A DNA stretch of 64,000 nucleotides. It comes from Bermanella sp047621325. Its GTDB lineage: Bacteria; Pseudomonadota; Gammaproteobacteria; Pseudomonadales; Oceanobacteraceae. This document shows, piece after piece, positions 7,288-16,460 of the stretch (positions are counted from its first letter, which is position 1; every line of letters starts with the position of its first letter). Under the pieces are notes generated by a model, which did no database searches, was not told where the DNA came from, and worked only from the letters and a program-made list of their open reading frames with translations. The translations under genes and the position numbers were made by a program. The stretch is taken from the NCBI GenBank assembly GCA_047621325.1, contig JBLHLT010000004.1, positions 124,001 through 188,000 on the forward strand. Reading direction: 5' to 3'.

Positions 7288-10200
7288 CTACCAATTAAAC
7301 GGATTTAAAATACTTGCCAAACTACTTAACAGTTTTACAGCCGTTGCTGCGTATTTAGAGGCTTGATTTGCCATTGCACTGCCAATATTTTTCAGGTACT
7401 TAGACTGATTAATCGCCAGTGAGGCGGCCTGCCCCCCTAAATTGGCAATTTCTTTACCTGCATCAGCCACATAAATTGCAGTTTGCGCGGCTAACGCACC
7501 TGTATCGGCCACAAGTTTTGCTGCATTTGCATCAATGTTTCTAATATCCGTTAGTAGTCTTGCTGTGTCGGCAGCTAATTTGGCTGTCTCTTTACCCACA
7601 GCCTTTACTGTATCTTGAGCCTTCCCTTCAATTGCCAACACTTCATTGACCGCAGCTTTTCCTAAGTCAGCTATTTCTGCGAATACAGCCAACGCCTGTT
7701 TCTTAGCTTGATCAATAATGCTTTTGAATATCTTTTGAATATTATCGCGAATGTGCTTCTCGATAGCCCTCGGTAATGACTCAAAATCACTGGCTTTCAT
7801 AGATAAGGTTAAGGTAGGTACGGAGAATGTTTGACCAGAAAAATCAAAACCCATGTTCTTTAATGAAACCTGCATAACAGGATTACTAGAAACAGCCGTG
7901 GTAATACCTAAACTTCCTGTCAAACCAGACGTTAATTTAAACGCAGGCCACACAGGAATATTAACGCCAGCTACCTTAATGGTTAAAGCAGGAACAGGGA
8001 TATTCAGCCCCAACTTTAATGCGCCTGTGACCGTCGCTTTAAGAAAGTCCTTCGTTATAAACTGCAAGTCGTAAGACATTGGCCCCTGTTTTTGCTTAAC
8101 ATTAACAGAGAGCTCTTTAGTTGATAAAGTGACCTTACCTTTATATTTGCTTAATCCAAGCAAGGTCACATTACCATCCAGAATAAAGCTAGGCTTCGCA
8201 TCAGCCAGTAATAGATTTAAGTTGTATCCTGCACCACCTTTCGGATTACTCTTGGTTATATCACCACCAATTTCGATTAATCCGCCTAAACTAAATGGAT
8301 CAATAGTTCCCTTAAGTGCTATGCCTTTTGGCACATCCACAATACCTTCGCTGGTGCCTTTTAGTTTAAGAGGACCAATACCAACTTCCATTTGGCCATC
8401 AAGGCTCACACCCTTTTTATACTCAGGGAATTGAACACCCGGCGGTACAACTCTAAAATCGACGTCTTTCAGCACCACAATATCTGCCACTAAAGTGGCA
8501 GCAGCAGGTACCTTAGTAATTGGTAAGAATAGAGATCGCAGCAACATACCTAAGCTCAATTGCTTAAACTTCATGGCCGCCATAGACTGAGTCACATCTT
8601 TGGAATCAAACACCAATGCGGCCGTCCCTTTAACCTCTCCTAATTGTACTTCACCGGAAACACCGACCGTTGGCACCCCTGCCAAATTGGTTCCAACAAT
8701 CAATCGCAATTTTTTAAGCGAGACACCTTTAATACCAAAAGGTGAATCCCACTCTTCTAGATACCCCTGAATTTCTGTCCCCCCAGGCTCTAAATTTGAA
8801 GCAACTTCAAATACCAACGCAGGGTTATCAATGGCTAATTCAAATTGTCCGTACAGGCCTATCTCCATTGCGCCTAACGCACTGGATCGCATACGCACGC
8901 CCGCTTGGTGAATTGTGATACCTTTAATTAATGTAACAGCTGGAATCGTTGCTTGAAGCTGCCATTGCCCAGATGGAGAAACGCTGCCGCTAACAAGCTG
9001 CTTACTGCTGCCATCTTTGCTGCCGCCCATTAGAGCATTCAAAAACGACAACTCTTCCATTCTAAAAAGATCTGCAGGCAGTGTTACATTTAATCCTTTC
9101 ACAACGTTAACGGATGCTCCGGCCAGATTCACACCCTCATTTGGCTTTGTTGCGAAACTTGAGAATATTAACTTACCACCACCAAGGTTAATAATATCGA
9201 GAAACGCCAGTTCACTCTTGATTTTAGAAAACCGAAAGCCATCACCTAGGGTGAACTCTAGAAGAGTCTCCCAAGAGACTCGCTTCATAAACTGAGCGGA
9301 TAGTTCACCGATGTCTTTTTCAGAACCGGTTATACCGACACTTTTGTTCTCACTTTCAATAACGATCTCAGCATCGGACAATGTAAAATTGAAGAAGTCC
9401 TTGGGCACTGGCAATGCCCCCAGACTTGTCGATGATGCAAGCTTTGATATCACCGGACCAAACGATAAGTCGGGTAACGCCGACCTAAAGGTTAGCGGAC
9501 CCGGAGCTTGATAGTTCACATCAAGAGAAATATCACCGAGTTCTAATTGCGCTGAAATGGTGCCCGATGTTTTCCGCCCCTCTTTTTGATAAAAGCATGA
9601 GATATTCTCAAGCTTAGCGGCCACAGGCCCCATGGGTATAACCCACTCTTTAGCCGGAACCAATTGACCACTAAATGTCACATTTTTTGTTTTTTGGCCG
9701 TATTCAAAATCAACAAATTCTGCATTGGCGTTTTTTAGCTGAGTAGGAAGCGTCAGTGGAAAATTGAAGAAGTCCAGAAAATCAGCCTGCATGTTACCAA
9801 GCGGAATTTTTTCATCGACAGGAGTGACCGCTTTAATTTTCCATTCTTCTTCTGGCCCGCCCTTAACTAAGCTTAATTGTAAGGTCTGCCCAAACAGCGT
9901 TGTTAAGCAAGACGCCCGCCCCCATTTTTTGGATTCTTTAACATTAATTTCGAAAGCTAACTGTTGCAAAACGAGTTTCTTTCCAGCTGCCAACGTAAAC
10001 GTCACATCCGTATCAATCGAAAGCTTTAGCCTAAAGCTCTTTCCCTCTGATTTTACAAATACTTGAGCATCTGAAATGGCAGTATCCGGAAAGCCATCGG
10101 CTTTTCCAAATACCTTAACTAATATTGGCTTTAGTGAGGCCTTTTCTCCCGGAGCCAACATGCCAGAAAAGGCAAAATTGGGTAGGCTTGCAGAAACATC

Positions 10201-11253
10201 AAAACGTAAATCATGAATAGTAAGGTGCGCCTGACACAAGGCTCGTTTCAGTTTCTTTTTTGCTAAATCAAAAACAATTCTAATTCGAACCAGCTCTAAG
10301 GTACTCAACTGCAAAACGTTTAACAGGCTACTCACTTGGTCTTTAAGCGAATCACCACCTAGCAAGCCAGAAACATCAGCAAGGGATGGCAGAGACTCGC
10401 CTTCAGCAGGGGTCACTTCCATCATATCAATACCAAGGGGCGATACTAAAAAGGAAACGACACAAGATTGATTGCCAATATCGAGCAACCCTTTTAATAC
10501 AATTTTTGCGGAGCTTGAACCAAGGGGATTTCCATTATCATCTAATAATGAGCGTGAAATTCTTGCCCCCAAAGAAATACCCTTAACGCTTACCTTATCT
10601 TCAACAACCTCCAAGTTGGTGGACGTTGCCGCTTCCAGTGTTACTATTTCAGCGGTTTTTTGCAAAGGCGAAAACTGAATAGATAAGCTGCCGGAATCGT
10701 CCTGCTCACTTCCACCGATCGCCATTGCCGAAAAAGAAGGTACATTAGGAGGTATCAAATCACTCATACCAGCTGGAGCCACTAACTTTAGAGCACCGAT
10801 TAAACTGATAGGTTGATCAATCAGTGTCGGATTAATCATCCATACTGGGTCTCCTTTCAGGTTTAAGGCATAAGTTGTTTTTGCATCGTAAGTGGCTAAG
10901 CCAAATGTAAATTGAGAACCAAAGTCCAATTCAACTTTATCGGTCTGAAATGCCAAATCGTGACTTAACGTTAATATCGCGTGATCATCATCAAACGTGA
11001 CAACTCCATTATCAATGGTCGGCAGTGCCCAGTTTCCTTTGAACTTCCCCTTAACTGAAATAGCATTTTCAGATTGCTGAATACTAGCATTTTGAATAAA
11101 TAGCCTCCCCCCAGGTAAGGTTTCAACTAGCTCTTTCAGTTTTTTAATTAATGGATCAGCTTCGTTCCAACTATCTGAATTATTAAATACTAAGCAATCT
11201 GCGTTTTTTGTTAGATTGCTTTGTAATACTTCCCTGTATTTTGTGTAGTCCAT
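7288..11253 (-). CDS. Giant beta-rich repeat protein, unknown function
   Basis: 1321 residues with no signal peptide and no transmembrane segment evident. Most of the chain alternates short hydrophobic strands with polar turns. A recurring unit of roughly 120-150 residues includes phrases such as DFFNFPLTLP, DFFNFTLSDAEI and FLDIINLGGGKL. The last ~130 residues switch to Ala-rich amphipathic helices (AKLAADTARLL, AKLVADTGALAAQ) and end ILNPFNW. I do not recognise a named domain; the pattern suggests a long beta-solenoid or lipid-transfer-like scaffold. Its ATG shares one base with the stop of the metallo-beta-lactamase gene (TAATG), and its own stop is 9 bases before the next ATG, so all three products are probably made together. 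Confidence 0.8.
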   Translation of the reverse strand: MDYTKYREVLQSNLTKNADCLVFNNSDSWNEADPLIKKLKELVETLPGGRLFIQNASIQQSENAISVKGKFKGNWALPTIDNGVVTFDDDHAILTLSHDLAFQTDKVELDFGSQFTFGLATYDAKTTYALNLKGDPVWMINPTLIDQPISLIGALKLVAPAGMSDLIPPNVPSFSAMAIGGSEQDDSGSLSIQFSPLQKTAEIVTLEAATSTNLEVVEDKVSVKGISLGARISRSLLDDNGNPLGSSSAKIVLKGLLDIGNQSCVVSFLVSPLGIDMMEVTPAEGESLPSLADVSGLLGGDSLKDQVSSLLNVLQLSTLELVRIRIVFDLAKKKLKRALCQAHLTIHDLRFDVSASLPNFAFSGMLAPGEKASLKPILVKVFGKADGFPDTAISDAQVFVKSEGKSFRLKLSIDTDVTFTLAAGKKLVLQQLAFEINVKESKKWGRASCLTTLFGQTLQLSLVKGGPEEEWKIKAVTPVDEKIPLGNMQADFLDFFNFPLTLPTQLKNANAEFVDFEYGQKTKNVTFSGQLVPAKEWVIPMGPVAAKLENISCFYQKEGRKTSGTISAQLELGDISLDVNYQAPGPLTFRSALPDLSFGPVISKLASSTSLGALPVPKDFFNFTLSDAEIVIESENKSVGITGSEKDIGELSAQFMKRVSWETLLEFTLGDGFRFSKIKSELAFLDIINLGGGKLIFSSFATKPNEGVNLAGASVNVVKGLNVTLPADLFRMEELSFLNALMGGSKDGSSKQLVSGSVSPSGQWQLQATIPAVTLIKGITIHQAGVRMRSSALGAMEIGLYGQFELAIDNPALVFEVASNLEPGGTEIQGYLEEWDSPFGIKGVSLKKLRLIVGTNLAGVPTVGVSGEVQLGEVKGTAALVFDSKDVTQSMAAMKFKQLSLGMLLRSLFLPITKVPAAATLVADIVVLKDVDFRVVPPGVQFPEYKKGVSLDGQMEVGIGPLKLKGTSEGIVDVPKGIALKGTIDPFSLGGLIEIGGDITKSNPKGGAGYNLNLLLADAKPSFILDGNVTLLGLSKYKGKVTLSTKELSVNVKQKQGPMSYDLQFITKDFLKATVTGALKLGLNIPVPALTIKVAGVNIPVWPAFKLTSGLTGSLGITTAVSSNPVMQVSLKNMGFDFSGQTFSVPTLTLSMKASDFESLPRAIEKHIRDNIQKIFKSIIDQAKKQALAVFAEIADLGKAAVNEVLAIEGKAQDTVKAVGKETAKLAADTARLLTDIRNIDANAAKLVADTGALAAQTAIYVADAGKEIANLGGQAASLAINQSKYLKNIGSAMANQASKYAATAVKLLSSLASILNPFNW

Positions 11254-12998
11254 TATCCCCTACCCCCAACTCTTTTGCGCTTAGGATCTGACTCAGCAGT
11301 TTCATCATCTGAACCGCCAGCTTCCAATTTCCTTTTCGCTCTCGTGGATCGCCCTCTTCGAGCTGCTAACTCATCATCTGAATCATCATCTGAATCATCA
11401 TCACCTTCCTCATAATCACCGGAGGGGTCATTATCTGGTTCAGAACTCGATTCGGCTTCGTCATTATCATCTCGATATACTGGCCCACCTTCACTGTCAC
11501 TGTCACTGTCACTGTCACTGTCACTGTCACCGCCATCTTTTCTTTTCTTTCTTTTCGATTTAGAAGCTTCTTCAATTCTTTCTATCTCTTTAAGGTCGAT
11601 TTTTAAATCGACCCCAAAATTTACATCCGAAATAAACGAAACAGGAAGAAAATCAACCAAAACAGAATTCTGTTCAAAATCAGCACTTTCATTACTTACC
11701 GTAAAAATATCAGCCCCCTGATTATAATTCACTAGCCAGCTTGCAGGCTCATTCTGCCATTTTCTTTCAGAATCCGTCTTCCATTCTCTGTCACCCTGTT
11801 TAGATTTTCCTGCTGTCAAAAACTTAGCATTCTCAATAACAACATGCTCATGCTTTCGACACCCAAGCTCCGTTAGATATGCACGCTGTAAACTGCTTGA
11901 TTTGCTCAGTATATTCAGTAGGGGCAACTCTGGATGAGAGTGACTATTCTTGTTTCCGCAAGAAATTAACGCTGACACGGGCTTTAATGACTCAACAAAT
12001 TCCTTGCTTGTTGAATATTTCGATCCATGGTGGCTAACTTTCAATACAGATAGAGACCCTACCTCCTCTTGGATTTCTTTGACGATCTCATTTTCAATTG
12101 ATGATTCAAGATCTCCAGCCGTATAAAATGAGAACTCACCCAGTTTAAGCAGAAGGCAGATACTTTTATTATTTCTCTCTAAACCGCCAGCTCTATTTAT
12201 TGAATAACATTTCATTGTGGGGGCATCCTTCCCCTCAATATTCAAAACGTCCTTACCAACAAGATAATTTTTATCTTCGACAAGCGTCGGCCACACCTTA
12301 TGAATCCTATCTGAAAAAGCTACAATAACTTTTCCAAAGTACTTTCTAATCAATTTAAATAATTCATCACTTCTATTATCATTTAATATTTTTCTTATTT
12401 GCTTATCATACTTACTAATAGTTTTATTTAAATGAGACTCATACTCAGGGGCGTTATCCTCATCAGAAATCCCATTCAGGGTTTTTATTAGAATCTCAGA
12501 ATTTTTAAAATCAAAAATTGATTTCAAAACTTCCATATAGAATTCATTAAATAGATTCAACTCATCATCATCCACCGTAATTTCTTCATCCCTAACGACA
12601 TCTTTAATTGCATAGCTCGAGGATATTTCTAAAAGATTATCTCTGTACCCCTCATACAACTTAGTCCCTTCAAGATCATCAAATGGAACACCCCCATCAA
12701 AAAACCTTGTATCGTTATTTATGTATTCTCGATGATTTTCGAGAACATCTGAAATTCCCCTAAAATGATCACCATCATAGTGCGTTGTAATCACGGTGGT
12801 TAATGCAGCTCCATCTAAATGGCGCTCTAATGCATCAACAACTATATTTTTGTGCTTCAAAAAACCGGAATCTAGCAATATACTTTTTACAATTTCTTCA
12901 TCATCCTGAATGATAATTAAAGCCGCCTCGCCCTTCCCCGCTGCCAATTGGTGTATCGATACTGAATATGCCACTTCAATTTCCCTATCTAATTTCAA
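11253..12998 (-). CDS. ComEC-like metallo-beta-lactamase fold protein with acidic Asp/Ser tail
   Basis: 581 residues. Residues ~10-360 form a metallo-beta-lactamase fold of the ComEC/Rec2 C-terminal type. The metal motif reads THYDGDH (H73, D75, D77, H78), and a second motif SHHGS gives H323-H324, followed by SALISCGNKNSHSHP. There are no membrane segments, unlike full ComEC. Residues ~480-581 are a low-complexity tail with Ser-Asp repeats, acidic stretches, and two basic clusters (RAKRK, and PKRKR near the C-terminus). The catalytic domain is likely a phosphodiesterase or nuclease-type hydrolase. It is the first gene of the operon with the giant protein and the VPS62-like protein, and is divergent from the helicase gene. 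Confidence 0.8.
   Translation of the reverse strand: MKLDREIEVAYSVSIHQLAAGKGEAALIIIQDDEEIVKSILLDSGFLKHKNIVVDALERHLDGAALTTVITTHYDGDHFRGISDVLENHREYINNDTRFFDGGVPFDDLEGTKLYEGYRDNLLEISSSYAIKDVVRDEEITVDDDELNLFNEFYMEVLKSIFDFKNSEILIKTLNGISDEDNAPEYESHLNKTISKYDKQIRKILNDNRSDELFKLIRKYFGKVIVAFSDRIHKVWPTLVEDKNYLVGKDVLNIEGKDAPTMKCYSINRAGGLERNNKSICLLLKLGEFSFYTAGDLESSIENEIVKEIQEEVGSLSVLKVSHHGSKYSTSKEFVESLKPVSALISCGNKNSHSHPELPLLNILSKSSSLQRAYLTELGCRKHEHVVIENAKFLTAGKSKQGDREWKTDSERKWQNEPASWLVNYNQGADIFTVSNESADFEQNSVLVDFLPVSFISDVNFGVDLKIDLKEIERIEEASKSKRKKRKDGGDSDSDSDSDSDSEGGPVYRDDNDEAESSSEPDNDPSGDYEEGDDDSDDDSDDELAARRGRSTRAKRKLEAGGSDDETAESDPKRKRVGGRG
11491..11530. repeat. TCACTG hexanucleotide tandem repeat in the acidic tail
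   Basis: About six and a half uninterrupted copies of TCACTG encode the Asp-Ser run of the metallo-beta-lactamase protein. The unit length is a multiple of three, so copy-number change would alter tail length without shifting frame. A second, looser repeat of the form ATCATCTGA at about 11370-11400 encodes further acidic residues. Confidence 0.85.
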
Positions 12999-13265
12999 AC
13001 TAATTATCCAAAATTGAGTGTAGCAGACTATTTATCCCCTTCTATTTTCTCCATCCATTAGATCAAAGCTGGTATTTTAAAAACGCCCAGAACAATTATA
13101 GACCTTATCTTTTCTATCTCTTTGCCGAAGAAACGCCATTCAGCCAATAACACCCTATGAGCGATTACTCTTTAAATACCTATGACTCATAAAAGACAAA
13201 ACAAGCCACTCACCCCCCTAACTGCTATACTCCAACCACTCTTCTAAATCCCCACCCGAGCCAAT

Positions 13266-14582
13266 ATGCCATTTACCAAACTAGGTTTGTGCCAGCAAAT
13301 CGTACAAGCCATTACCGAACAGGGTTACACCCAGCCAACACCGATTCAACAGCAAGCTATCCCAGCTATTTTGGCGGGCAAAGACGTCATGGCCACCGCG
13401 CAAACCGGTACCGGTAAAACCGCAGCGTTTGTGCTGCCTATTTTAGAGTTATTCAATAAAGAACGTATCCTACGTGGCAAGCGCATACGGGCGTTAATTC
13501 TGACCCCTACTCGCGAGTTAGCGGTACAAGTAACCGCAAATGTTGCCCAGTACAGCAAACACTTGAACCTAAGCACATTCGCGGTGTATGGCGGCGTTGA
13601 TACCGAGGCACAAAAGCAGCGCTTAATTGAAGGGGTCGACATACTCGTAGCCACTCCCGGCAGGCTTTTAGATTTAGCCCATCAGCGTGCACTGCATTTT
13701 GATGAGCTAGAAGTACTGGTTTTAGATGAAGCTGATCGCATGGTCGATATGGGTTTTGTAGGGGACATCAACAAAATAATCGAACGCTTACCCGAATATC
13801 GCCAAAATTTATTATTCACCGCCACCATGACAGACGATGTACGTGCCATCGCTCATAGCTTTGCCGATAGTAAAATGGGGACCGCTGCGGTTGATATTTC
13901 AACTTCACCAAAAGCCATGGCCGCATCGAACATCAACCAGTGGTTAATCACGGTTGATAAGGACACCAAGTCGGCCTTGCTGAGCCATTTAATTAATGAA
14001 TACAAGTGGGATCAAGCACTGATCTTCATAGAGAAAAAACACGGCGCCGCCAAACTGGTTGACCAACTGGCCAAACGCGGCATTGAAGCCGAAGCCATTC
14101 ATGGTGATAAAAGCCAAGCCATGCGTGAAAAAATTCTAGCGGATTTTAAAACCGGAAAACTTAAATATTTAGTGGCCACCGGCGTGGCCGCACGGGGCAT
14201 TGATATTGGCGAACTTAGCCGCGTAGTGAATTACGATTTACCATTCAAACCCGAAGAATACATTCACCGTATCGGGCGCACCGGTCGCGCGGGTGCAAAA
14301 GGTGAAGCCATTTCATTTGTAGCTATGGGGGATTTTAAAAACCTTTGCGCCATTGAAAGCCGCTTAAATCAAATCATTGAGCGCAAAGAAATTGAAGGTT
14401 TTGCAGCGCGTAAAGTAGTGCCAGTTTCAGTTTTGAATTTTGTACGTAAAAGCAAACCACCTCAGCCAAAAACACCTAAAGTACATAGTAAACAAAAAGA
14501 TAACGACACAAAAAAGGCGTCTGGTAAGACGCCTTATGATAATAAAGATGAGAATCGTAAAAATAAAAATATCTGGGGTTAA
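13266..14582 (+). CDS. rhlE: DEAD-box ATP-dependent RNA helicase, RhlE type
   Basis: 438 residues with the full DEAD-box set: Q motif (YTQPTPIQQQAIP, ~21-33), AQTGTGKT (45-52), PTRELA, GG, TPGRLLD, DEAD (154-157), TAT, ARGIDI and HRIGRTGRAG. The two RecA domains occupy about residues 1-370. The remainder is a short, Lys-rich, presumably disordered tail typical of RhlE-like proteins, acting in ribosome assembly or RNA turnover in the cytoplasm. It is convergent with the acyltransferase gene. A perfect hairpin at 14514-14535 lies inside the 3' coding region and probably terminates the opposite gene. The assignment to RhlE rather than SrmB or DbpA is inferred from length and N-terminus. Confidence 0.9.
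   Translation: MPFTKLGLCQQIVQAITEQGYTQPTPIQQQAIPAILAGKDVMATAQTGTGKTAAFVLPILELFNKERILRGKRIRALILTPTRELAVQVTANVAQYSKHLNLSTFAVYGGVDTEAQKQRLIEGVDILVATPGRLLDLAHQRALHFDELEVLVLDEADRMVDMGFVGDINKIIERLPEYRQNLLFTATMTDDVRAIAHSFADSKMGTAAVDISTSPKAMAASNINQWLITVDKDTKSALLSHLINEYKWDQALIFIEKKHGAAKLVDQLAKRGIEAEAIHGDKSQAMREKILADFKTGKLKYLVATGVAARGIDIGELSRVVNYDLPFKPEEYIHRIGRTGRAGAKGEAISFVAMGDFKNLCAIESRLNQIIERKEIEGFAARKVVPVSVLNFVRKSKPPQPKTPKVHSKQKDNDTKKASGKTPYDNKDENRKNKNIWG
14509..14535 (-). terminator. Intrinsic terminator of the acyltransferase gene inside rhlE
   Basis: On the minus strand AAGGCGTCT-TACC-AGACGCCTT is a perfect 9-bp stem with a 4-base loop, followed by a T-run (14509-14513). It lies about 180 bases beyond the stop of the gene at 14715 and within the last codons of the convergent helicase. 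Confidence 0.65.
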
Positions 14583-14642
14583 TAAAATTTAAACCAACTC
14601 TAACCCACTAGTCATTTATATTATTATGATTGCTAAATCGTC

Positions 14643-14675
14643 ATCCCCGACGTGCGAAGCGCTTTGGTCGGGGAT
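14643..14675. repeat. Inverted repeat between convergent genes
   Basis: ATCCCCGAC (14643-14651) and GTCGGGGAT (14667-14675) form a 9-bp inverted repeat with a 15-base loop, in the style of dispersed REP-like hairpins. It sits 61 bases after rhlE and 40 bases after the acyltransferase stop. Confidence 0.6.
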
Positions 14676-14714
14676 AGGTTTACGCTAACTCGCAAACGAT
14701 GGGTAGGTACCAAC

Positions 14715-15608
14715 TTATTTTTTACGATACAAACTTGGGCTGCCATCAGGCTGCTTACGAAAACGTTTGTAAATCCACTGGTATTGCTCTGGGCAATCTA
14801 AAATACATTCTTCAATACTTTTGTTGAGCGCAGTTGCTGATACCAATAAATCTTCACTACGAATATCGTCGTTAGCAGGCTTTAACACCACGCCGTAATT
14901 ACCGTCTTCTAAACGCTTGGCATAACAGCACAACAAATACGCAGGGGTTTTTCTAGCAAGCTCACCAATCAGTTTGCCGGTTAACGCTTGTTGCCCAAAG
15001 AACGGCGCAAACACACCGCTCTTTAAACTTGGTTCTTGGTCTGGTAGTACTGCAATCACGCCTTTGTCATTCAGTAATTTAAACAGCGATAATACACCGC
15101 CTTTATCCGCAGGTACCAAACCCACATCTACGCGCTTACGTGTGTTAAAAATAAAATCATCAAGCGCTTTAATTTTAGGGGCTTTGTACATCACCGTCAT
15201 ATACAAATACTGGCGGAAGAAGTGATTTAGTAATTCCCAATTACCTAAATGCGGTGCAATCAGAATAATGCCGTTTTTATCATCAAGGGCTTTTTGTAAA
15301 TGCTCCATACCCTCAACTTCTGTAATGAGCTTGTTCACTTTAGGGATTGGCCACATCCAAGACACACCCATTTCACCATAGGTTTTACCCAACGCAATCA
15401 AGCTGTCTTTTGCCATTTTTTTGCGCTCAGCAAGGGTTTGATCCGGAAAACATAGCTCAAGGTTACGCATCACCACTTTTGATGAGCCACCACGGCTATG
15501 CCACATCATCATGCCGATAAGCCAACCCAGACCATGTGCGCCACGTAGAGGTAAAAACGACACTAAACGAATTAGCCCAATCATTAAATATACAGCTGCA
15601 GATTTCAA
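14715..15608 (-). CDS. Lipid A biosynthesis acyltransferase (LpxL/LpxM/HtrB family)
   Basis: A 297-residue inner-membrane-associated acyltransferase. An N-terminal hydrophobic segment (residues 5-35) precedes the catalytic motif HLGNWE (H120, E125), the HX4(D/E) pair of the family. Later motifs include PDQEPSLKSGVFAPFFGQQA, typical of LpxL homologues. It transfers a secondary acyl chain to Kdo2-lipid IVA, or a related acceptor, at the cytoplasmic face. The start is a TTG at 15608, chosen because AAGGAG lies 7 bases upstream; the nearby ATG is out of frame. Which secondary acylation it performs cannot be told from the sequence. Confidence 0.9.
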   Translation of the reverse strand: MKSAAVYLMIGLIRLVSFLPLRGAHGLGWLIGMMMWHSRGGSSKVVMRNLELCFPDQTLAERKKMAKDSLIALGKTYGEMGVSWMWPIPKVNKLITEVEGMEHLQKALDDKNGIILIAPHLGNWELLNHFFRQYLYMTVMYKAPKIKALDDFIFNTRKRVDVGLVPADKGGVLSLFKLLNDKGVIAVLPDQEPSLKSGVFAPFFGQQALTGKLIGELARKTPAYLLCCYAKRLEDGNYGVVLKPANDDIRSEDLLVSATALNKSIEECILDCPEQYQWIYKRFRKQPDGSPSLYRKK

Positions 15609-15735
15609 AATTCATCTCCTTAAGAAGGGCCTAAGAATACGTATTTTTTCAGCAAATTAACACTGTGATTTTCAAATATGCTCAGCGGTTAATAAAGGAT
15701 CAGATTGAACATATGAAAAGACGGGGATTAGTGGG

Positions 15736-15763
15736 ATGGGTTACGCTCGTCCACCCTACAAAC
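15736..15763. repeat. Dispersed GGGTTACG-type repeat fragment
   Basis: The 12-mer ATGGGTTACGCT here recurs at 45556-45567 within a nested inverted repeat, and the CACCCTACAAA that follows resembles the same element's other end. It is a partial copy of an intergenic repeat common to this genome. Confidence 0.5.
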
Positions 15764-15809
15764 CTTGTTGCAAGGTTCACATGCTCTTCGGCTTAATTCA
15801 GTAAATCGG

Positions 15810-16460
15810 TTAACCCGTCATTAATTCCTGAGCAATGACCTTTAACAAAAACGTTTCGCGATCAATAGACAGGCCTTTTTTATCGCTGCTGGCAATTATC
15901 TCTTCGTTATGTGCAATGGCATCATGAATATTCATCCACACAGGCTTCATACCATTGCTCACTTCATGTGATTCAAACGCCGTATCACCTAGTTCATCAT
16001 CGATGTCACACACATAGCAGTACGAGATCATATGAATAATATCGGCATCGACTTTGTACCAAGGTCGATACTCGTCATAGCGGGCAAAGGGCTTTACATT
16101 ACGTACCCCCTGCGCGCCGGTTTCTTCTTGTAACTCACGAATCAAACCCGCTACCTTATCTTCACCATCATCAATGCCACCACCGGGCAAACTGTAATCA
16201 TGATAACGTTGGGTATATAACAGTAAAATATTCTCACCTTTAATGACAATCGCCCGTGCCGCATGACGTTCGATCATTACATGCTCACTCTCTGGCAAGG
16301 TATCGTCTGGGGAAATATCAGGGTGGTAGGCTGTTTTTAACAGTCGCATAAAGTAATCTATTGGTCGTGACGGTGTGTTTAAGTAGAGTATATGTGTAAC
16401 GGATTCAAGGGTGGGGATTGTAACAGGTTTTTGATGGGGATTTAGGGGCGGGCGACTCAA
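15810..16460 (-). CDS. Nudix hydrolase
   Basis: A protein of up to 216 residues with a complete Nudix box: GGIDDGE, seven residues, then RELQEETGA, at about residues 96-117. This matches GX5EX7REUXEEXGU. Such enzymes hydrolyse nucleoside diphosphates linked to another group, with Mg bound by the Glu residues. The longest frame starts at a TTG (16460) without a ribosome binding site; an ATG at residue 38 (16349) is an alternative, so the N-terminus is uncertain. It is a single gene flanked by intergenic repeats. The substrate cannot be inferred from the box alone. Confidence 0.85.
   Translation of the reverse strand: MSRPPLNPHQKPVTIPTLESVTHILYLNTPSRPIDYFMRLLKTAYHPDISPDDTLPESEHVMIERHAARAIVIKGENILLLYTQRYHDYSLPGGGIDDGEDKVAGLIRELQEETGAQGVRNVKPFARYDEYRPWYKVDADIIHMISYCYVCDIDDELGDTAFESHEVSNGMKPVWMNIHDAIAHNEEIIASSDKKGLSIDRETFLLKVIAQELMTG

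Noticed and set aside
7853..10678. Several plus-strand open frames of 66-101 codons across the giant beta-protein gene
   Set aside because: They are antisense shadows of a continuous 1321-codon gene with coherent repeats and coupled neighbours; none has a ribosome binding site or recognisable motif.
11491..11530. Tandem repeat that might be read as a short CRISPR-like array
   Set aside because: The unit is 6 bases with no spacers and lies in frame within a coding region encoding a Ser-Asp run.
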